Origin: Verrucomicrobiota bacterium
Lineage (GTDB): Bacteria > Verrucomicrobiota > Verrucomicrobiia > Palsa-1439
Length of the DNA: 52,117 bases
Assembly (NCBI GenBank): GCA_016871575.1
Contig: VHCW01000026.1
Coordinates: 1 to 52,117 of the forward strand
Reading direction: 5' to 3'
The first letter of the stretch is position 1; each line of letters opens with the position of its first letter. Shown in pieces: positions 32,619-41,117 of the stretch. A program made the translations under genes and the position numbers. The notes under the pieces were generated by a model. The model searched no databases. It worked only from the letters and a program-made list of their open reading frames with translations, and was not told the origin of the DNA.

Positions 32619-33836
32619 ATGACGCCCAACGATAAACGTCAGTTGGCGCAGGAGTTCGCCAGCCTGCGCGAGACAATCGTGCACGAAACGGAATTGACAC
32701 CCGCCACGCCGCGCCGGTGTGTGCTCGACGACCAGATCATCTGGGGCCGCAGTCCGGTCCGTCTGGATCTTGCCGGTGGTTGGAGCGACACCCCGCCGTA
32801 TTGCCTTCAGTGTGGCGGCCAAGTCGTCAACATCGCCGTGGATCTCAATGGCCAGCCCCCGATCCAAGTGTTTATCCGCACCAGTGAACAGCCCAATCTG
32901 ATGATCCGTTCGATTGACCTTGGCGTCGAGGAACGCGTCCGCACGTTTGACGAGCTGGCGACGTTCACACAGGTGGGCAGTGGGTTCACCATCGCCAAGG
33001 CGGCGCTGGCGCTGGCGGGATTCCTGCCGCGTTTCGGCGCGTCGGGCGCGTCGTCGCTGGAAGAACAATTGCGCGCGTTTGGCGGCGGCATCGAGGTGTC
33101 GCTGCTGAGCGCCGTTCCGAAAGGCTCAGGACTGGGCACGAGCAGCATCCTCGCGGCGACGTTGCTTGGCACGCTCAGTGAACTGTGCGGCCTGAACTGG
33201 AACGAGCACGTGTTGTTCCGTCGCACGCTGGCACTGGAGCAGTTGTTGACAACCGGCGGCGGCTGGCAGGACCAGATCGGCGGCATGCTGCACGGGTTGA
33301 AACTGATCGAGACGCAGCCGGGCCTCGCGCAGACGCCTACCGTGCGTTGGCTGCCGGGAGTGTTTTTCGAGGCACCACATGCCAACCAGACCGTGTTGCT
33401 CTACTACACCGGCCTGACCCGCGTGGCGAAGGACATTCTTCAGGAAATCGTGCGACAGATGTTCCGGAAGACGCCTGCGACGATGGACATCCTCGCGCAC
33501 ATCCGCCAGCACGCCGGCGTGACGGCGGATGTGTTGCTGCGCAGCGACTGGAGGGAATTCGGCCCTGCCATCGCAACAAGCTGGGAACTGAACCAGCGCC
33601 TCGACCGCGGCACCAACACACCGGCGGTGCAGGCGATTCTCGATGCCGTGTCCGATTATCTCGCCGGCGCGAAACTGCTGGGCGCGGGCGGCGGCGGATT
33701 TCTGTTGATGGTCGCCAAGGACGATGAGGCGGCGCGACGGACTCGCGCGATGCTGACGGAACGTCCGCCCAACTCAAAAGCGCGGTTCGTCGCGCTGCAA
33801 CTGTCGCGCAGCGGTTTCCAAGTCACACGGAGCTGA
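32619..33836 (+). CDS. GHMP-family L-fucokinase (C-terminal half of Fkp-type enzyme)
   Basis: A 405-residue kinase that would phosphorylate L-fucose (or a related sugar such as D-arabinose) at C1. It aligns closely from memory with the kinase half of bifunctional Bacteroides Fkp: VLDDQIIWGRSPVRLDLAGG, WSDTPPYCLQCGGQVVNIAV, GIEVSLLSAVPKGSGLGTSS (the GHMP ATP loop), LEQLLTTGGGWQDQIGGMLH and the C-terminal LLGAGGGGFLLMVAKDD. The N-terminal GDP-fucose pyrophosphorylase domain (about 500 residues in Fkp) is absent; the 82-bp upstream gap is taken by the divergent VIT gene. It could serve fucose salvage with a separate pyrophosphorylase. It converges with the sialate O-acetylesterase, whose stop abuts its own. 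Confidence 0.88.
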   Translation: MTPNDKRQLAQEFASLRETIVHETELTPATPRRCVLDDQIIWGRSPVRLDLAGGWSDTPPYCLQCGGQVVNIAVDLNGQPPIQVFIRTSEQPNLMIRSIDLGVEERVRTFDELATFTQVGSGFTIAKAALALAGFLPRFGASGASSLEEQLRAFGGGIEVSLLSAVPKGSGLGTSSILAATLLGTLSELCGLNWNEHVLFRRTLALEQLLTTGGGWQDQIGGMLHGLKLIETQPGLAQTPTVRWLPGVFFEAPHANQTVLLYYTGLTRVAKDILQEIVRQMFRKTPATMDILAHIRQHAGVTADVLLRSDWREFGPAIATSWELNQRLDRGTNTPAVQAILDAVSDYLAGAKLLGAGGGGFLLMVAKDDEAARRTRAMLTERPPNSKARFVALQLSRSGFQVTRS

Positions 33837-35333
33837 TCATTCGACGTCGGTGCGAAAGGGTGAGGCGGGCAGGCCGGCTTTGTTGAAGAGGTTCACGTCG
33901 GGGACGTTGGACCAGCCGTAACGAACGGCAACGGGCAGCGCAACCTGCGGACTGCTCACGACGACCTTGTCGCCCTCGATGCGCGCGGCGGCGGAGACAA
34001 AGTTTTTGTCGGCGCCGGCGATGGTGAATCCCTTGAGATCTCCACCCTTGGCGACGAGGCCGCCGCCGATGTTGCGGAAGGAAAGCACGAGTTCGTTGCC
34101 GCGCAATCGCAAGGAACGATAAACGGGGCCGGAATATTCAATTCTATCGCCGTAAGCCAACGCGCGGGCAGCGAGCGCGAGCCGCGCGCCGACGGGTTCT
34201 TTTTGCCGGGGATGAATGTCGGCCGCGTCGCCGTGGTCGGTGATGACAGCCATCGCGGTGTTCGGACAACGTTGCGAGGTGAGAAGCTGCGCTTCGCGAA
34301 GCTCCGGCGTCATGTTGTTGTGCGGGGCGATCTGGACGAAGAGGAACGGGAAATTACCCAGTTTCCAGTTGTCGCGCCAGCATTTGATCATGGCGGGGAA
34401 AAGTGCCCGGTATTCCATGGCGCGGGAATTGTTGGATTCGCCCTGATACCAGATGGCGCCCTTGATGGCAAACGGCAGCAACGGATGAATCATCGCGTTG
34501 TACAGAACAGTGGGACGATGAGGATCCTTGGCGGGGTCAGTCTCGGGACGCGGCGCGCGCGGCGCAGGCTTGCCGTCGGCCTTGGCCTTGGCGGCGGCTT
34601 CTTTGTACTTGGCAGCGGCAACCTTGTTGCGCTCGGCCATCTTGGCGGGATCATGCTTGGCAATCTTCAACTCCCAAGTGTCAATCAGACTCTTGAACAT
34701 CGGTTTTGCTTCGAGCACTTCTTTCGATGTCCACGCCTCGGCCGGCGTGCCGCCCCATGAAGTGTGAATCATGCCGACAGGCACGCCAAGCGCCTTGCGA
34801 AGGTCGCGCCCGAAGAAATACGCGACGGCGGAAAAACCGGTCGCCGTCTCCGGTGTGCAGGTCTGCCAGGCGGCGTCCACGTCACGCTGCGGCGTCTCGG
34901 CGGTGACGCGCGGGACGCTGAAGAGGCGCAACTGGGGATCCTTGGCGGCTGCGATGTCTTGTGTCGCATTGGAGGTCTGGCTTAGTGGCCACTGCATGTT
35001 GGACTGTCCGCTGGCGATCCAGACTTCGCCAACGAGGATATTTTTGATCTCGACGGTGTTTTCACCTTGGATGACCATCGTCTGCGGTTCGGCGCTGGCC
35101 TTGAGCGGCCGCAAGGTCACTTTCCACTGGCCGAACCGCGCGGTCGTGGTGCGTTTCTGCCCGGCAAAGGTGACCGTGATATCTTCGTAGTCTTTCGCCG
35201 TGCCCCAAACGTTGATCCATTCGCCTCGCTGGAGAACAGCGTTATCGGTGAACAAGGCGTGCGGCTTGACTGCCGCGCGGGAAACCGCGCTGGCGACCAA
35301 CAGCGCGACGATGATAAAAAGGAATCGCTTCAT
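33837..35333 (-). CDS. Secreted sialate O-acetylesterase family protein
   Basis: A 498-residue SGNH-type esterase that removes O-acetyl groups from sialic acids or, in plant-polymer degraders, from xylan or pectin. The signal peptide is MKRFLFIIVALLVASAVSRA. After an N-terminal beta domain (HALFTDNAVLQRGEWINVWG) comes the catalytic motif VGEVWIASGQSNMQWPL with Ser111. Next are GMIHTSWGGTPAEAWTSKE, KGAIWYQGESNNSRAMEYRA and the late DHGDAADIHPRQKEPVGARL that supplies the catalytic His. A helical Lys/Ala-rich insertion (KYKEAAAKAKADGKPAPRAP) lies mid-protein. Start 35333 is set by the signal peptide and promoter. With xylanase, GH43 and esterases nearby, glycan deacetylation is more likely than sialic acid metabolism. 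Confidence 0.9.
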   Translation of the reverse strand: MKRFLFIIVALLVASAVSRAAVKPHALFTDNAVLQRGEWINVWGTAKDYEDITVTFAGQKRTTTARFGQWKVTLRPLKASAEPQTMVIQGENTVEIKNILVGEVWIASGQSNMQWPLSQTSNATQDIAAAKDPQLRLFSVPRVTAETPQRDVDAAWQTCTPETATGFSAVAYFFGRDLRKALGVPVGMIHTSWGGTPAEAWTSKEVLEAKPMFKSLIDTWELKIAKHDPAKMAERNKVAAAKYKEAAAKAKADGKPAPRAPRPETDPAKDPHRPTVLYNAMIHPLLPFAIKGAIWYQGESNNSRAMEYRALFPAMIKCWRDNWKLGNFPFLFVQIAPHNNMTPELREAQLLTSQRCPNTAMAVITDHGDAADIHPRQKEPVGARLALAARALAYGDRIEYSGPVYRSLRLRGNELVLSFRNIGGGLVAKGGDLKGFTIAGADKNFVSAAARIEGDKVVVSSPQVALPVAVRYGWSNVPDVNLFNKAGLPASPFRTDVE

Positions 35334-35341
35334 GGGCCGTG

Positions 35342-35370
35342 ACACTACCAAGCACCGTCGCGAACTGCAA
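35342..35370 (-). promoter_or_regulatory. Promoter of the sialate O-acetylesterase gene
   Basis: On the - strand TTGCAG (35370-35365), a 17-nt spacer and TAGTGT (35347-35342) are followed by 8 nt and the ATG. No Shine-Dalgarno is seen. Confidence 0.55.
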
Positions 35371-35402
35371 GCCTGTGTCGTTGAATCCCGTCAGGACCGA
35401 TG

Positions 35403-36683
35403 TTACTGCCGTTTCTCGAAACGCTGGACAACCGCGGCAGTGACAAGATCACCGCTGACATTGAGCACCGTGCGGCACATGTCGAGAATCCTGTCCACGC
35501 CCAGGATGATGGCAATTCCTTCCGGCGGCACGCCGACCACCGCCAGCACCATCATCAGCAACGGAATCGAGCCGCTCGGAACACCCGCCGTGCCAACCGC
35601 CATGAGCACCGACATCACTACCACTATCAATTGCGCCTGCAACGGCAATTGCACCCCAAACACCTGCGCAAGAAAGAGCACGGTCGCGCCCTCAAACAAT
35701 GCCGTCCCGTTCATATTCATCGTGGCCCCCAAGGGCAACACAAAGGCCGACACTTCGCGGCGCAACCCCAATTCCTCTTCCGCCACCCGCATCGAAGTGG
35801 GAAGCGTGGCGTTGCTGGAGGACGTGGAGAATGCCGTGATGATTACGACACGGATCTTCCGGAAGAACTCCAGGGGAGAGCGGCGCGCAATGAATTTCAG
35901 AACGAGCGGATACACGCCAAACTCGAAAAGCGCCATCGTGCCGACAACGACGACGACGTATTTCAGAAGTTGAATCAACAACTCATAACCAAACCGCGCC
36001 GTGACGCTGAAGACCAGACAAAAGACCCCGATAGGGGCCACTCGCATGACCAGATGAATGATTGCCACGACAATCTGACTCAAGCTTTCCATGAACCGCA
36101 CCATCGGTTCGGCCTTTTCCCGTGGAATGAGCATCATGGCAACGCCCAACATCAGAGCCATGAAAATCACAGCAAGCATCTCGCCGTTCGCCATCGCCTG
36201 AATCGGATTGCGCGGGATGATTTTGACAAACATATCAATCCCAAACTTGCCAGTGGCCAATCCCATCGCGCCTTTTGCCTCGTCCTTGTAGGCCACCATG
36301 AGCTTGTCTCTCACAGCGGGATCCAATCCGCCGCCAGGCTGGAACACATTCATCGCAAACAATCCCAACGACGTGGAAAGCACTGTAAGCAACAAGAAGC
36401 CGAGTATGGTAAGAAGACCAATTCGCCCAAGTGTCCTGAGGTCGCCCAATCCCACAACTCCCAATGAAAGCGTCGCAAGAATCAACGGGATCACAATCAT
36501 GATCAAGGCGCTCAACCACATGCGACCGACCGGTTCCGTGACATTGGCGACAAACCCCTGAAGGTTACCACTGCCGAGTGTGAGGTTGGCCGTAATTCCA
36601 GCGGCAGCACCAAGGATCAGCCCGCCGAGGATCTTCGTGTGCGCTGGTATAGTTCTTTTTTCAGAACGAGATGTGACACTCAT
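35403..36683 (-). CDS. Dicarboxylate/amino acid:cation symporter (GltP/DctA family)
   Basis: A 426-residue inner-membrane transporter of the DAACS family, importing glutamate, aspartate or C4-dicarboxylates with protons or sodium. Signatures are the serine-rich hairpin TAFSTSSSNATLPTSMRVAE, the TM7 motif LGATMNMNGTALFEGA, and the hairpin 2 and TM8 sequence VGTAGVPSGSIPLLMMVLAV with VDRILDMCRTVLNVSGD. The Arg in DMCRTVLNV matches the position of the arginine that contacts the side-chain carboxylate in glutamate/aspartate transporters, favouring acidic amino acids. It is divergent from the GntR regulator and the glutamate-fermentation operon, so glutamate supply for that operon is a strong contextual inference. 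Regulation may be shared through the AT-rich gap. Confidence 0.9.
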   Translation of the reverse strand: MSVTSRSEKRTIPAHTKILGGLILGAAAGITANLTLGSGNLQGFVANVTEPVGRMWLSALIMIVIPLILATLSLGVVGLGDLRTLGRIGLLTILGFLLLTVLSTSLGLFAMNVFQPGGGLDPAVRDKLMVAYKDEAKGAMGLATGKFGIDMFVKIIPRNPIQAMANGEMLAVIFMALMLGVAMMLIPREKAEPMVRFMESLSQIVVAIIHLVMRVAPIGVFCLVFSVTARFGYELLIQLLKYVVVVVGTMALFEFGVYPLVLKFIARRSPLEFFRKIRVVIITAFSTSSSNATLPTSMRVAEEELGLRREVSAFVLPLGATMNMNGTALFEGATVLFLAQVFGVQLPLQAQLIVVVMSVLMAVGTAGVPSGSIPLLMMVLAVVGVPPEGIAIILGVDRILDMCRTVLNVSGDLVTAAVVQRFEKRQ

Positions 36684-36859
36684 AGTAGTTGACCATGCAT
36701 CCTAAAGTGCAACTGTTAATAAGAAAAGCACATAAATGCATTTTTTCTCGAGGTGGTTGTGGCCAGCCTGATTGATACGACATCTACCTATAATTTACTA
36801 TTGCCAAGTTGGTCTAGTCCATTTATTATTGGTATCAACCAGACACCCATGGTGCATTT
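36684..36859 (+). promoter_or_regulatory. Divergent AT-rich regulatory region with GntR/HutC-type operator
   Basis: A perfect TATAAT (36789-36794) lies upstream of the regulator gene, with no good -35 at normal spacing (TTGATA at 36772-36777 is too close), suggesting activator dependence or an unusual promoter. TTGGTCTAGTCCA (36809-36821) begins 14 nt after the -10 and differs at one base from the TGGTCTAGACCA operators of HutC-type GntR regulators. It overlaps the expected early transcribed region, so binding would repress. A 10-bp inverted pair, CATAAATGCA (36731-36740) and TGCATTTATG (36853-36862), spans the region. Confidence 0.65.
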
Positions 36860-37849
36860 ATGAGTTTAAGAATCAATCTCGACAAGAAAGCCAAGATGCC
36901 TGCCTATCGGCAGATCATTCAGCAGGTGACTGCGCTGGTTCGCGATGGGGAAATCAAGCCGGGAGACAAACTGCCGACAGAACGCGACTTGGCCTTCAAA
37001 CTCAAAGTCGCGCGGGGAACCGTCAAGAAAGCATATGAATCGCTGGTGCACGACAATGTAATCGAGGTTTCACGGGGACGCGGCAGTTTTGTTTCGACCC
37101 GACAAGACATCCACGTGGGAGACCGCAAGGAACGCGCTGTCGCGGCAATCGAACGCCTGATTCTCGACTTGGAGAAACTCAAGTTTTCAAGCCGTGAGAT
37201 TCGCACGCTGCTGGATCTCAAACTGATGGAAAGGGAGGAACGAATGGACAGCTTGCACATCGCTGCCGTGGACTGCAATCCCGAGGCGCTGGCCATTTTC
37301 GAACGCCAACTGACCCATCTCTACCAAGTCAAACTGACCCGAGTGCTGCTGGACGACCTCAAACAGGATCCGTCCCCGCAAGGGCGCATGGCTCAGTTCG
37401 AATTAGTCCTGACCACTTCGACTCACTACAGCGAAGTCATGGGCATTTTGCCCAAACTTCGCGACCGCTTGCTTCAAGTAGCGGTCTCACCCAGTCAAGA
37501 CACAATCATTGAAATGGCCGGCCTCAGCCCGGCCCAACGGATGGGGGTCATTTGCGAGAGCCAGGTTTTCCGCCGCATCGTGAAAAACAAACTCAAGGAT
37601 CTTGAACTGCTTTCCGCAAATCTTCCCTGTCTGCTCATTAGCGAAGAATCGCGTCTTCCTGAGTTTCTCGAAGACTTGGATGTGGTCTTCGTGCCGCCGG
37701 ATTATCAAATTCAGCGCAGGCGTGAAACCGTCTATGCCGTCCAAAATTTTATGCAGCGCGGCGGGCGCGTGATTGCATTCGATTATCAGATTGAACGCGG
37801 CTCGCTGCTGCACGTGGAGGAACGCATCCGCAAGCTATTGAACCGTTAA
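36860..37849 (+). CDS. GntR family transcriptional regulator of the glutamate operon
   Basis: A 329-residue DNA-binding protein. Residues 12-80 form the GntR winged helix: PAYRQIIQQVTALVRDGEIK, PGDKLPTERDLAFKLKVARG and TVKKAYESLVHDNVIEVSRG with RGSFV. The next segment (80-130) is a helical linker. Residues 130-329 form an effector/oligomerisation domain that I cannot place in a named subfamily with certainty. It has alternating strands (LHIAAVDCNPEALAIFERQL, FELVLTTSTHYSEVMGILPK) like a periplasmic-binding or YhcF-type fold, so the length exceeds simple YtrA regulators. Only 6 nt separate it from glmS, so it heads the operon and is probably autoregulated through the operator at 36809-36821. 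The inducer may be glutamate or a pathway intermediate. Confidence 0.88.
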   Translation: MSLRINLDKKAKMPAYRQIIQQVTALVRDGEIKPGDKLPTERDLAFKLKVARGTVKKAYESLVHDNVIEVSRGRGSFVSTRQDIHVGDRKERAVAAIERLILDLEKLKFSSREIRTLLDLKLMEREERMDSLHIAAVDCNPEALAIFERQLTHLYQVKLTRVLLDDLKQDPSPQGRMAQFELVLTTSTHYSEVMGILPKLRDRLLQVAVSPSQDTIIEMAGLSPAQRMGVICESQVFRRIVKNKLKDLELLSANLPCLLISEESRLPEFLEDLDVVFVPPDYQIQRRRETVYAVQNFMQRGGRVIAFDYQIERGSLLHVEERIRKLLNR

Positions 37850-37855
37850 ACCGTC

Positions 37856-38266
37856 ATGCAGAATCCTACTATTGTTTTGGGCGTAATCGGGGCGGATTGT
37901 CATTCCGTAGGGAACAAGATTCTTGAAATCTTCTTCTCTGGCGAAGGATTCAAGGTCGTCAATCTCGGCGTCATGGTCTCCCAGTCCGAATTCATTGACG
38001 CCGCCATCGAGACCAGTGCCAGCGCGATCCTGGTCTCTTCCCTCTACGGGCACGGAGAGATTGACTGTCAGGGCTTGCGTGATCGCTGTATCGAAAAGGG
38101 GTTGGACTCCATCCTTCTGTATGTCGGCGGAAATCTGGTCGTGGGCAAGACACCGTTTGACGAAGTGGAAGAAAAGTTCAAGGAGATGGGGTTTGACCGC
38201 GTGTTTCCACCGGATGCTGATCTCAAACAGGTGGCAGCATTCTTACAAGCCGAAGTTCAACCATGA
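37856..38266 (+). CDS. glmS: Glutamate mutase (methylaspartate mutase), B12-binding S subunit
   Basis: A 136-residue cobalamin-binding subunit of adenosylcobalamin-dependent glutamate mutase, which interconverts L-glutamate and (2S,3S)-3-methylaspartate. The base-off/His-on motif DxHxxG is [12 protein letters not shown], with Asp14, His16 (the cobalt ligand) and Gly19. Further hallmarks are [37 protein letters not shown] and [20 protein letters not shown]. Length (136) equals the clostridial subunit within a few residues. It is the first enzyme gene of the operon and its stop overlaps glmL (ATGA). Not to be confused with glucosamine synthase, which shares the symbol. Confidence 0.95.
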   Translation: MQNPTIVLGVIGADCHSVGNKILEIFFSGEGFKVVNLGVMVSQSEFIDAAIETSASAILVSSLYGHGEIDCQGLRDRCIEKGLDSILLYVGGNLVVGKTPFDEVEEKFKEMGFDRVFPPDADLKQVAAFLQAEVQP

Positions 38267-39675
38267 CCCCGGCAAGCGTCATCAGCATTGACATCGGCTC
38301 CACGTTCACCAAAGGGGCCTTGTTCTCGCTTGCTCCAACACGTCCGTCCGTGATTCGTCGTGCCGCATGTCCGACAACTCCAGACAACCTGACGCGCGGT
38401 TTCAGCCGGGTTCTGGCCATGCTTTGCGAACTGCCGGCGGACACGCCGCTTCATGACATTCGACCGGCTGCACCGGTGCGCATCTCTTCATCAGCCAAAG
38501 GTGGACTGGCCATTGCGGCCATTGGCTTGGTTCCGGACCTCACCCTGCAACTGGCCCGTCTGGCCGCCATGTCGGCCGGAGGCAAGGTCGTGAAAAGCTT
38601 TGCCTACACGCTCACGGAGTCTGACATCGCCGGGTTGGAACACGCCCGTCCAGACATTGTTCTTTTCTGCGGCGGCACCGACGGCGGCAACACAGCGTAC
38701 GTCATCGAAAACGCCGCGCGTCTTGCCGCTTCGCGGTTCGACGGGCCGATCATTTACGCCGGCAATCGTGCGGCGGCCGACCGCGTGGCCGAAATCCTTC
38801 GTCCTCGCCCATTGACCATCGTGTCGAATCTCATGCCCGAGATCAACGTGTTGAATCTCGAACCTGTCCGCGAGAAGATCCGGGAGATTTTTCTTCAAGC
38901 GATCGTCGCCGGGAAGGGGTTGTCCGAAATCGTTCGACGGTTTGAGACGGGCGTTCGTCCAACGCCTCTTGGCGTTTACGAACTGATGGAAGCCATTCCG
39001 CGTGTCCGTCCCGATTGGGACAACCTCTGCGCGGTTGATTTGGGCGGCGCCACAACCGATTTTTATTCCAACACGGACTCTTTTGGGGAAACCGACTCGG
39101 TCGTGCTCAAAGGCATCCGTGAGCCACGGCTGAAACGAACCGTGGAAGGCGATTTGGGTCTTCGCATCTCGGCGGCTGCCCTTGGGGAGTCGGCGGCAGA
39201 CTATTTCGCCGGTCCCCTAAACGAAGCCGGTCTGCGCGAGTACGTCGCGCGGCTGATCGAGGAACCCGGCCACATCGCTGTCACGGATTGCGAGAGAAAC
39301 ATGGACGACATTATGGCCGAGGCTTGTGTGTATCATGCCGCCCGTCGTCATGCCGGGTCGTTCCGCGAAACCTACACGCCGCAAGGCCGGGTGCATATCC
39401 AGACCGGGAAAGATTTGCGGCGGGTGCGCCGGGTGATCGGCAGTGGCGGTTATCTGGCAAGTTGCAAGGACAATGGCATCATGCGCCGCGCCTTCCGCAG
39501 GCTCAGCGAGACGGGACCGGAGGTTGTTCTGGCTCCGGAGGATCCCGTTTTCTACGCGGATGCTGACGGTCTTTTCCCGCTGCTCGGCAATCTGGCTGCG
39601 ATTGAACCCGAAGTGGCTGTGGCGCTGGCTTTGGAGAATTTGAAACCACTGGAACAGGAGAAAACACCTTGTTGA
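38263..39675 (+). CDS. glmL: Glutamate mutase reactivating protein / accessory protein GlmL (MutL)
   Basis: A 470-residue ASKHA-fold ATPase of the GlmL/MutL family, thought to reactivate glutamate mutase by exchanging damaged cobalamin. The phosphate-1 loop is [18 protein letters not shown], the second half has [20 protein letters not shown], and an adenosine-type motif is [13 protein letters not shown]. The segment [20 protein letters not shown] is typical of the family. It lies between the S and E subunit genes exactly as in clostridia. It overlaps glmS by 4 nt, and its stop overlaps the TTG start of glmE by 7 nt. Confidence 0.93.
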   Translation: MTPASVISIDIGSTFTKGALFSLAPTRPSVIRRAACPTTPDNLTRGFSRVLAMLCELPADTPLHDIRPAAPVRISSSAKGGLAIAAIGLVPDLTLQLARLAAMSAGGKVVKSFAYTLTESDIAGLEHARPDIVLFCGGTDGGNTAYVIENAARLAASRFDGPIIYAGNRAAADRVAEILRPRPLTIVSNLMPEINVLNLEPVREKIREIFLQAIVAGKGLSEIVRRFETGVRPTPLGVYELMEAIPRVRPDWDNLCAVDLGGATTDFYSNTDSFGETDSVVLKGIREPRLKRTVEGDLGLRISAAALGESAADYFAGPLNEAGLREYVARLIEEPGHIAVTDCERNMDDIMAEACVYHAARRHAGSFRETYTPQGRVHIQTGKDLRRVRRVIGSGGYLASCKDNGIMRRAFRRLSETGPEVVLAPEDPVFYADADGLFPLLGNLAAIEPEVAVALALENLKPLEQEKTPC

Positions 39676-41117
39676 AAAACAAAAAAATTGAAATGACGGA
39701 GTTCAACTCCATTCGCAAAGAGGTTCTGACGGCTTGGCCGACCGGCAAGGATGTCCGTCTTGAAGATGCCTTCCGTTATCAACGCGCAATTCCTGCGGCC
39801 AAGAATTTTGCTGTCGCCATGAAGAACGCATTGGATCGCGGGCAGATCCTGCTTCAGCCGCGAGCCGGTGTCGCCTTGGTGGATGAGCATATCAAACTCT
39901 TGAAACACTTGGAAACCGAGGGCGAAGCCGACCTCTTGCCGACGACGATTGACGCTTATACCCGGCAGAATCGTTATGAGGAGGCCGCGCGTGGCATTGA
40001 GAAATCCATCGCCGCCGGGGCCTCGCTGCTGAATGGTTTTCCCGCTGTCAACCACGGCGTGCCCGGCTGCCGCACGGTGGTTGAGGCGGTCTCCAAGCCG
40101 ATTCAGGTGCGGCACGGCACACCGGACGCCCGGTTGCTGGCTGAAATCACTCTGGCGGCCGGGTTCACCAGTTTTGAGGGCGGCGGCATCTCCTACAACA
40201 TCCCCTACGCGAAAAAAGTCCCGCTCGAACAATCCATCCGCGACTGGCAGTACGCGGACCGGCTCGTCGGCCTGTACGAGGAGAATGGCATCCGCATCAA
40301 CCGCGAGCCGTTTGGTCCGCTGACGGGAACGCTGGTGCCGCCGTTCATCAGTCATACCATCGGTATCATCGAAGGGCTTCTGGCTCTCGAACAGGGCGTC
40401 CGCTCGATCACGCTGGGCTACGGGCAGGCCGGCAACATTCTTCAGGACATTGCCGCCATCACATCGCTGCGCGAACTGGCGCACGATTATTTTCGCGCCG
40501 CCGGTCATTCGGACTACGAGTTGACGATTGTCTTTCATCAATGGATGGGCGGTTTTCCCGAAGACGAAGCGAAGGCGTTTTCCGTCATCGGTTGGGGGTC
40601 GGTCGTCGCCGCGTTTGCGAAGCCGGAGAAGATCATCGTCAAGACGCCGCACGAAGCGATGGGCATTCCCACTCGCGCCGCCAACGCGCAGGGTCTCAAG
40701 GCCACCCGCCAGATCATCAGCATGCTGACCGACCAGCGCCTGTTCGACGCCCTTTCCATCCGCCAAGAAGTGGACGTCATCAAACACGAGGTCAAGAATC
40801 TCATGGACAAAGTGCTGGAACTCGGCCGGGGCGACGTGGCGGCGGGGACGGTGGCCGCCTTCCAAGCCGGTGTGCTGGATGTTCCGTTTGCGCCTTCGAT
40901 CTACAATGCCGGCAAAGTCATGCCCGTTCGCGACAACGAGGGGTTTCTCCGCATTTTCCAAAAGGGCAACCTGCCGTTGGACAATGAGATTCTGGCCTGG
41001 CATCGCAGCAAACTGTTGGACCGCGCGCGCGCCGAGGGACGCGAAATCTCGTTCCAGATGGTGACCGACGACATCTACGCCATCAGCAAAGGGAAACTCA
41101 TCGGGAGACCCAAATGA
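39669..41117 (+). CDS. glmE: Glutamate mutase (methylaspartate mutase), catalytic E subunit
   Basis: A 482-residue TIM-barrel catalytic subunit that binds glutamate and pairs with GlmS and adenosylcobalamin. Family segments are ALDRGQILLQPRAGVALVDE, HIKLLKHLETEGEADLLPTT, GFPAVNHGVPGCRTVVEAVS, PIQVRHGTPDARLLAEITLA and EGGGISYNIPYAKKVPLEQS. The length matches clostridial MutE (about 483). The start is TTG at 39669: AGGAG lies 8 nt before it, while the first ATG (39693) has no ribosome-binding site and would cut the conserved N-terminus. Its stop overlaps the ammonia-lyase start (ATGA). Confidence 0.95.
   Translation: MLKNKKIEMTEFNSIRKEVLTAWPTGKDVRLEDAFRYQRAIPAAKNFAVAMKNALDRGQILLQPRAGVALVDEHIKLLKHLETEGEADLLPTTIDAYTRQNRYEEAARGIEKSIAAGASLLNGFPAVNHGVPGCRTVVEAVSKPIQVRHGTPDARLLAEITLAAGFTSFEGGGISYNIPYAKKVPLEQSIRDWQYADRLVGLYEENGIRINREPFGPLTGTLVPPFISHTIGIIEGLLALEQGVRSITLGYGQAGNILQDIAAITSLRELAHDYFRAAGHSDYELTIVFHQWMGGFPEDEAKAFSVIGWGSVVAAFAKPEKIIVKTPHEAMGIPTRAANAQGLKATRQIISMLTDQRLFDALSIRQEVDVIKHEVKNLMDKVLELGRGDVAAGTVAAFQAGVLDVPFAPSIYNAGKVMPVRDNEGFLRIFQKGNLPLDNEILAWHRSKLLDRARAEGREISFQMVTDDIYAISKGKLIGRPK

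Noticed and set aside
37856-38266. Corrinoid or methylmalonyl-CoA mutase subunit rather than glutamate mutase S
   Set aside because: The length, the [10 protein letters not shown] segment and the glmL-glmE-mal neighbours specify glutamate mutase.
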